Part shown: positions 57,119-64,000 of the stretch, one piece after another | How the letters are laid out: each line of letters starts with the position of its first letter | Numbering within the stretch: the first letter of the stretch is position 1 | Source: Fistulifera solaris | Lineage: Eukaryota; Bacillariophyta; Bacillariophyceae; Naviculales; Stauroneidaceae | Assembly (NCBI GenBank): GCA_030295235.1 | Contig: AP026151.1 | Span: 372,001 to 436,000 of the forward strand | Direction: 5' to 3' | Length of the DNA: 64,000 bases | Program-made: the position numbers and the translations under genes | Notes under the pieces: generated by a model | Told to the model about the DNA's origin: nothing | The model's database searches: none | Seen by the model: the letters and a program-made list of their open reading frames with translations, nothing else

Positions 57119-58845
57119 TCATGTGCATTCATCAGCTCTGAGTAGAGCATCTTTTTTCGCATAAATGCCGCCTGCGAAAAAGACAACTGCAATACCAGCC
57201 TGCAGTAACGATGCTTAGCTTTTGTGAAAAAGAAAGGATAAGACGCCATTTCAAACTTACTGCACAGTATCCTGCTGATACATAAATGTGGAACTCTTTT
57301 GGGTTAGGGAAATAGCAAAGCCAAGGCAAACGACAAAAGCTGAAAGAAAGCGTTCAAGCTCTGTTGTGTTCCCCCAACTTGGCCCCGGATTCCAGCAGGA
57401 ACTGGGGAAATCTTGATTAGTGTGTTTAAACAATAAACATTAAATAGCAATCTCACATCTCATCAGGACTTTCACTTACTGTATTGCTGCATCAATTGTG
57501 TTACGCTGATGTCAAATACCCATAGACCAACACGGCTGCAGCAAACACCTCCAATCAATAAACTCGTCGATGTCAAGTAATCCTTGACGAAAAGAGATGA
57601 AAAACTGACGGATATGCAACAAAATTGATACAGGATACTCCACATGCCGGTGTGGATGAGCGTCGTACGGTTGACGGAAAAGTGGAATACAAATGTCCCG
57701 CACAAACCAACGGCGGCGGAAATTCCTCGCCATATGCCCACCGTCTCCAAACGCATTCCTCTCCACGCCAGATAGCCCGTCATAAGTCCACCGAAGGTGA
57801 GAGCATTCAAGTATCTAAGATCAAGTTGAGTGTCAGTAAAGGCATTTCGATAGCCAATTAGAGGAGTGTCGACTTACAACAAGGCAAGGCCGAGACCCGC
57901 CCACGCCACATCTTGATTCAGGTATATTGTCAGCGCGGAAGGAAGTCCGACCCTTCGACAGTTCTTATTATTTGGGAGCTCACTCTCAAAAGGAACCGGC
58001 GCCCGATGCGTTCTTTCGGCTAGTTTCGGAATGAGATGGTAGATCCGATGGGTGCAAGAGTATTCCACGAGTAAAGCCGCTACGTTGACAGCACCTACCA
58101 CCAGTGCGGCACTGGCTAAATCACTACCGCCGGTTGGCTGCTGCGAGTCGTCAAACGCTCCGAGAACTAATCCGGCGAGGGCGGGTGCAACAATTCGACA
58201 ACTCAGATCAATCTGTTTCATCATGACATTGGTCTCGGATAACCATTTCTGTGTCTTGGGGGACCCTTTCGGACCCACTTCTTGACTCAGAATCACCACC
58301 CAGTCTCGTTCAATGGCGACTAAGAAACCGGCATCCAGTAGACTGGCCACCGAACCCCAGAAATGAATGCCGATGAGTAAGGAGAGGGACCAAGGCGTCA
58401 ACGCACCCACCGGAAAATTCCCCTCCTCCCAGGATGAGGGTACCGCAGTCTCTTCTTCCGTGGATGAATGATGGAGTAGCAGATAGCACAAGATCGTCGC
58501 CAGAACGACACTGAGATTTTCCGTCCAAATGAAAAACGTCGCGGCAAAGAGTCGATTCGATCCGTCGACAAATCGACCCGCTTGGGCGCCCAGCAAGAAA
58601 ATAGTGAGTCCCGATGCCACTCCATATGTCGAGATGAGAAAGAGTGACTGGTAATTGGTAAAGGCCGCCAAAAACAAAATGAGAGCAAACTGCCAAGCGG
58701 CTTCCGAGAACTGAGCAAAAAAATGAGACACATAGAGCAGTCGACGCGCTTTTTTCAGGGGCTCTCCGTCCGTTTCGTTTCTGGTAATGAGTTCGCTTGT
58801 TTCATTCATGCTACGAGTGTGTTGATGTGTGATTGGTAATGCCAT
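57119..58845 (-). CDS. Ferroportin-family iron exporter (SLC40)
   Basis: A multi-pass exporter of Fe(II). N-terminal SLC40 block LYVSHFFAQFSEAAWQFALI, then YGVASGLTIFLLGAQAGRFVD. The middle has KQIDLSCRIVAPALAGLVLG. After the intron 57815-57877: YLNALTFGGLMTGYLAWRGM and RVGLWVFDISVTQLMQQ, a strong ferroportin mark. Two more exons follow (introns 57402-57479 and 57199-57260): IPAGIRGQVGGTQQSLNAFF and AGIAVVFFAGGIYAKKDALL. Stop at 57119. The last two exons are easily missed because the frame stops just after LMQQYSK. One apparent indel lies in the G run at 57307-57309. Membrane (plasma, vacuole or plastid envelope) not decidable. Confidence 0.9.
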
Positions 58846-59318
58846 TCTTATTATTCATGTTCTGTCGGCTATTGGCAGTTATAATGATGTGTCTTTATTC
58901 GTCTCATCATTGTCGCGTGTGGCAGTCGCGTCGCAAAAATAAATCATTGAGAACAGCTATGGCCCTCAACCTTAATGTGTGGGGTCTTAAAATAAAATAA
59001 AATAAAAATTGAGAGTTAACCGTAGCGCAAAACGTCGCGAGACTTTGCTAGGGCGACAATGATTGGTATTCTCGAGAAGTGTAAATGGCAATTCTAGCGG
59101 ACCCCAAAGAGAAGCATGCTCTAGTCGAAATTGCTGCTTACAATAACTTTGTTATCCTATCAACGCTAGTAAGGAAGAAGAACATGTCACGGCTTTACAT
59201 CTTGTGTTTTGAAAGATCTAGCTAGGAACATTTCCTAAAGCATAACTGCGATAGGCTCTAAGAAAAAATACAAGCGCTAGCGTCTTAAAAAGAACCGAAT
59301 TCATCCAAACCATCTCTA
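58846..59318. other. Intergenic
   Basis: Ferroportin promoter and 3' flank of the C19orf12-like gene. Nothing else is recognised. Confidence 0.45.
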
Positions 59319-59774
59319 CTATTCCCTCGAATCGATGGAGGAAAGGCAAGCTCGCCAGACTTGATCTCGCACGGCCGGCTGTCCGGCAAAGTCCGCCAGA
59401 GTCGCGCGAAACGCCTCGGGACTGTCAAAGTTCGTCGCCGAAGCACCCGCCTGTTTCAAAATGCTGTACACTTGTTCCACCAACTGACGCTTGTGTACAT
59501 CGTTGACCCGCAAGATCTGTTGCACGGCACCGTCGTAGTCACTGACACTCCAAAAACCGGCCAAGCTACCCACGATTCCCCCCAACAAACCTCCCACCGG
59601 TCCAAACAATAAACCTCCGGCGACGGCACCTCCTCCGGCCATGAGGCCTTGTTTCAAAGATTGCGTTCCGGTCTGGCGCATGTCCTGGTTGTTTTGCAGA
59701 AATTCCATCAATTCGTGGAATGAAAATTCCACCGTAGGATTCGGAATCGGCTCGGCGGCCGGGTAATCGTCCAT
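59319..59774 (-). CDS. C19orf12-like glycine-zipper membrane protein
   Basis: 151 aa, intron-free and unbroken. The N-terminal helix is FSFHELMEFLQNNQDMRQTG, then a glycine-zipper hairpin LKQGLMAGGGAVAGGLLFGP-VGGLLGGIVGSLAGFW, then a helical tail with VQQILRVNDVHKRQLVEQVY. This is the layout of human C19orf12, a mitochondrial/ER-contact protein whose loss causes brain iron accumulation (MPAN). Molecular role unknown in any organism. Homology is my reading of order and motifs. Confidence 0.75.
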   Translation of the reverse strand: MDDYPAAEPIPNPTVEFSFHELMEFLQNNQDMRQTGTQSLKQGLMAGGGAVAGGLLFGPVGGLLGGIVGSLAGFWSVSDYDGAVQQILRVNDVHKRQLVEQVYSILKQAGASATNFDSPEAFRATLADFAGQPAVRDQVWRACLSSIDSRE

Positions 59775-60120
59775 TTGTGGCGTAATAAAATGAAATGTGA
59801 GGTTCTAAGATAGCGGAGTTATTCGAATAAGGTTGTTTGTTAGATGTTACCAGGTACATCAATAAAAAGGACGATGTTTTTATGTGATTGAAAAACGCGA
59901 CACTGCATCTCGCGAGCGACGACATACTCCTCAACGAGCAGAGCACGTTTTACAAATATGAATTAAAATACCGATGCGCCAGATGTCGATTTACAAATAC
60001 CTCAAGCGAATATTCTCCACTTTTCATCTTGTCCTTTATTCTTTGAAAGGCTGGCTAAAATAAAGCAAATGACAGTGTTCATGGCTTTTCAATGAGTTGT
60101 ATAGCATAATTAACTTAATG
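59775..60120. other. Intergenic
   Basis: Promoter of the C19orf12-like gene and 3' flank of RME-8. Nothing else is seen. Confidence 0.45.
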
Positions 60121-63100
60121 CTATCCTGACGTTAGCAGTTTCTTTTCCGGTCCTCCTCCGTCGGTCAAAAAGTAATCAGCTTTCTGCTCGTGACCCGTGA
60201 TCAGGAGCGAATGATCCTGGGATTTGTATTTACTCCATTCGGGAATTCCGCTCAAAATGAGCTTGAATTTAGGGCCAAAGCCAGGGTCTTTCGTCAAAAG
60301 TTTCAACAAAGCAATACTGTGGACCTTGGCTCCAGTGGCGTCGCGGATCTTCAAAAGGTCCGGGTTTTCCAAAACTTGATAAATCAAGAATTCGCAAAGT
60401 TCACAAGCTAGGGCTTGTTGTAACAGAGAAACTCGGCCATGTGCTGCTCCGGGCGCGGCGGTCGTGGAGAGGGCTCTTTGTTCGGCTGCAATCATGGGAT
60501 CCTCTCGCGTTCGGGCATCGATGCCACTTCCCTCGACTGTCGTGGGCCGATCCTGCTGCACCGGTGCCGGTGTGTGCTCCGGTATTGTTTCAACGTTGAC
60601 ACCAAAAGCGGAAGGCATGGTGGGTTCTGAAATATTTGAAATCGAATCTTCGGCAACGAAAGGAGACGGTGAGATTATAGCACCAGGTTTGATAGGGTTG
60701 CCTTGTTGGAAGTTTCCTTGTTGGACATGCTGATACGGACCCATGACAGGTTGTGGCTGCTGTTGGTTCTGGATTCCCGTCTGAAAACCGTAATTCATTC
60801 CCATTTGTAGTGGCTGACCAGGTACGGCGTTAGACTGTCCATTCCGCTGAATATGGTTCGTCTGCGAAGATTCTGGATAAGGAGAAGGCTGTCCCACAAA
60901 GGTTTTGGCTTGAGGATTCTGTTCATGAGAGAGCGGTTGGTAGTTTCTGGATTGGACATTACTGTATAGAGTTTGGCTGCTTCTAGAAACGTAACCCCCT
61001 TGCATATGTTGTTCCGAGTGCTGCCCATTAGTCAGTGGCGACGCGGCGTAGCCGCCGTAAGGCTCGTTAGCGCTAGGTAGATGCGTTGGCTGCTGCAAAC
61101 CGTAAGAGCGATTTGTGTTGGTAGGATTCGTCGGCTGCTGAATGTTGGGCCCAGTGCTAAACAGGCCAGACGAATATTGGTGCTGTGGCTGTGATTGTTG
61201 ACTTTGATTTTGTGCGTTTAACGAGCCATGAACTTGTTGCGGCACATATGGCTGCGAGAAATGAACACGCTGGGTTGCATTAAAGTGCTGCGGTGGTTGT
61301 ACCTGGTGCTTCGAGGGCGCATGTTGAATATTGGGTTGTGGAAACGATGATGAAGCCTGTTGGTATCCGTAGCTTGCTGCTGTTTGATACGAATGGATAA
61401 AGTTGTTTGACACAGGTTGTTGCTGCTGATACGCCAACTGATCGTGAATAAGTCGAGACGGAGTGCTATTAGAGGCTTGGACTTGCACATGCCCTGCAAC
61501 CGGTTGAGCAGGATAGGTTCCATATTGGACACCCGGAGTAGAAGATTGCGGTGCGACGTTTGTTTGCGTTGGATATTGCGCTTGAACGTAGCTGGTCTTA
61601 CTTGTTGTAGCATTTCCTGCCGGGCCTTGGGACGTTCCCGTGCCCGTGGGTACAGTGGCGGGCTGGACCACTCCCATCATCGCAAGCGGGTCATCCCATG
61701 CATCAACTCGTTTACGTACTGGCCCTTCCCCCGGTGATGCCGATGGCCGCAGTGGCTGTTGAAACTCTTGCCTCGTAGTGAATGCACCGGTCTTGCATTT
61801 ATCAACATCTCCAAGGCCAATCTCATATATTCTCTTCAACGCTTCAATCATGAACGCCGAGTCTTCGTGTAGTCCTTCCAAGTGAATGGCTCTTTTCATA
61901 TAGTTGACAATGCCTGCTTTAGTATTTCCCTGCCCACAAGATGCTAGAGCTTCAACGTTTACCATCCGGGACGCAGCAACGTGAATCAATCTAATCACAG
62001 ACAGGAGAGGTGAACCTAAAAGTTTTCGATGCAGAAAGGAGTTCAAAAGTCCACCATTTGGGGAACATAGCCCCAATCAGCAAATTTGTCGCAGAGCGTA
62101 TCTCGAGTTTTACAAAGGTAGACGATTGCCGTAGTAACGCTGCTTAACACGTCGCCGTTTGCTTCGGCGACGACTGCAGTGCTTTGAGAGGTTTCGATGA
62201 CAGCTGATGGCGAGGAACAAAAAGTCTCTAGCTCTTTCTTCCATCGCTGTAGGAGATGTTCTAAAAACGATGAAGGATCTCGTAGCTGGAACGTCGGCTC
62301 TTTGAGAAAACGAGAAACGTAAACACCGCCGATGTATAACTCTTTCTCAAGACGTTGGTACCTCACGATTGTATCTGGTGGAATCGTATAATTCTCAGTT
62401 TTTCCGCCCAGGGCCTTCTTTGTCTCTACCAGGGTATCTAGAAGCTCAGAGAGCACTCTTCGAATTTCTGCTCGCATCGAGCCATCCCAGATGAGCTCAG
62501 GTGTATCAGCACTGGAATCAAAAGCTTCAAGCATCTGTTCCGGTCCCTCTTTTAACTTAAAAATTAAAGTCCGCGGAAGGAAACGCGTCAAGTGATTATC
62601 TGTTGTTCGATTGAGTTAGATAAAAAAGCGAATCGAAGCCTTGTTCATGATTAACGTACCAATATGCGTCCCTGCCAAGGGATCCCATGTCATCTTTGAT
62701 AGTGTCTTGGCTGCTCCTACTCGGGAACTCCAGGTCTTTGTGAACTGAGAGTAACCCACGACGACACCGAGTAGCTCCAACCAAACGCTAGACGAGACAA
62801 TTTGCGAGGCAATAACTCGAGAAGAAGAAAGAGCTTCGAGAACCTTCCAACCGTTATTCTTCCGCTTCGAATCTTTCATTTCGCCACCATCTGAAGAGTG
62901 TTCACTGTCGTGAAGGTCGGGACTCTCAATAAGATCCACAAGTCTCCAGAGAACACCCTCATTGGCCACCGAAGTTGCGAACGCCTGATTAGAACTAATG
63001 ATAGACAAAGCCTCAGCTCCAGAGTCAAATACCTTTTACGAAAAATGAGTGTATAGAAATATCTCGCGCAGCAACAATCACATGGTCTCACCTCTAATTC

Positions 63101-64000
63101 CTCCGGGACATTTAGCAAGCTTAAAAAAAGCGAAACGACGAGCGCGGGGCATTCCTCTAGGGCGCTGGTCACGATTCCGTCCACTCGACAAAGTGCGACA
63201 AGGGAGGCTACTACGAGCAAAAATGCCTCTGATTCCACATAACATCCTTCGTTTTGCTCAGCCGGTAGACCAAAGCTAGCTAGATCTTGCACCAATTTTG
63301 ACATGTTCAGACTAAAGGCAAGGTATCGGCACATTGCAACACAGAAAGCGACAGGATTCGGGATCTTTCCTAGCGCCTCCTTTCCGTGCTTGTTAAAGAT
63401 CCTGAGATAAACGCCTCCTACCTTCACTTCTCGCTTCAGCTCCTCGTAGCAAAAATCGCTGATAACACGAAATTCTTCTTCTATCGTTGTATACATCGTA
63501 AATGGTCGTTTTTCTTCCACGCATTCAATAAATTTTTCCAAATATTTTTGCATCGAAGACTTCCAGATAATAGTTGCTGTTTCAGTGTTAGAGTTGAGAA
63601 CACGGAGAATTTCGTCGCTGCGCTGGTTTCTTAACATCAAAGCGACTGGATCGGTCAATAAAACTTGTAACGCGGACAATACATCATCCCTTATTGGCGA
63701 GTCTTTAATGGAACCCGACAGCATGCCGAGAGCTCGCACTGAGTTCTTTGCAGGAATATTTATCATCGACGGAACGCCTTCCCCGTTGGCACTGTTTCCT
63801 TCTGATTCCGCGGTCACGTCGTAAGTCAAAGTAGCCCGAATCAAAGGCCAAATTATACCACTTTTGGCAAGTTTTTCTTGTAAAATGCCGTCCCTGGCCA
63901 TATTAGCAACACAGTCAATTGCAAACGCTTTCGTTTGTTCTTCATCGTCACTCGGCTGGCCGTTGAGATTCAAGCTACCATCGATACAACGCCGAAGATC
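60121..64000 (-). CDS. RME-8/DNAJC13 homologue, C-terminal part (5' end outside window)
   Basis: An endosomal J-domain scaffold that drives Hsc70 on WASH/retromer membranes. Only the C-terminal part (about 1,250 aa) is here; the J domain would lie upstream beyond 64000. Armadillo-like repeats include two copies of the family's IWN-type block (NTETATIIWKSSMQKYLEKF; DSSADTPELIWDGSMRAEIR), each followed by GGVYLRIF or GGVYVSRFL. Then LASCGQGNTKAGIVNYMKRA and a long Gln/Pro/Ser-rich insert (about residues 130-500 of the last exon), which is unusual. The end is IPEWSKYKSQDHSLLITGHE and DYFLTDGG. Introns are at 63033-63091 and 62600-62659. One apparent indel lies in the A run at 62045-62048 (too short). 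Confidence 0.9.

Noticed and set aside
862-62591. Broken host genes as pseudogenes
   Set aside because: Each resumes in the next frame at a run-length change, motifs on both sides are fully conserved, and many are essential; consensus error fits better.
1-64000. CRISPR arrays, bacterial operons or prophage
   Set aside because: Spliced eukaryotic genes throughout; the only regular array has no unique spacers.

Overview
The window is nuclear DNA from a diatom, probably a pennate one close to Phaeodactylum (the species is inferred, not proven). Evidence: compact genes with short GT-AG introns (45-124 bp) and small gaps; several proteins whose signal peptide runs into the diatom plastid motif (ASAF in IspG, HAF in SufS, TAW in the SOUL protein, QAF in an unknown protein, VAF in the carotenoid isomerase); and a Ty1/Copia element of the kind common in diatoms. 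About 27 host genes are supported, plus one LTR retroelement, one 2-kb satellite array and two copies of a small hairpin repeat. 

Layout. 0-6 kb: the end of an unknown plastid/secreted protein, IspG (plastid MEP pathway) and a nine-repeat MORN protein. 6.2-8.2 kb: about 38 tandem 52-bp units, each carrying a palindrome that looks like paired heat-shock elements. 9-10.4 kb: plastid SufS, with a Copia element (10.55-16.27 kb) inserted about 200 bp upstream of its start. 17-23 kb: a PDZ protein, a SOUL heme-binding plastid protein and an unknown plastid-type protein. 23.5-32 kb: ArgRS with a GST-like N-terminus, an ACAD11-like phosphotransferase, proteasome beta-4, Rer1 and eIF3b. 32.5-43 kb: a CRTISO-like carotenoid isomerase, a charge-rich unknown, peroxisomal DECR2 (SKL end) and an F-box/kinase fusion. 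43-51 kb: TFIIH p44, ribosomal P1, eIF2-alpha, Trm112, a small Cys-rich secreted protein, Mtq2/N6AMT1 and Esf2. 52-64 kb: a Patched-type transporter, a histidine phosphatase, ferroportin, a C19orf12 homologue and the C-terminal part of RME-8/DNAJC13, which runs off the end. 

Links between genes. SufS supplies sulfur for plastid Fe-S clusters, IspG is a plastid [4Fe-4S] enzyme, and CRTISO uses carotenoids made downstream of IspG. Trm112 and Mtq2, two subunits of one eRF1-methylating enzyme, lie 1.5 kb apart on the same strand, next to P1, eIF2-alpha and Esf2. 

Main caution: about 30 one-base (once dinucleotide) length differences, nearly all in homopolymers, break the frames of about 16 otherwise well-conserved host genes. 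I read these as consensus errors in the assembly, not as decay. Gene spans below cover the whole locus across such breaks. Locations and directions of the indels are inferred from protein continuity.
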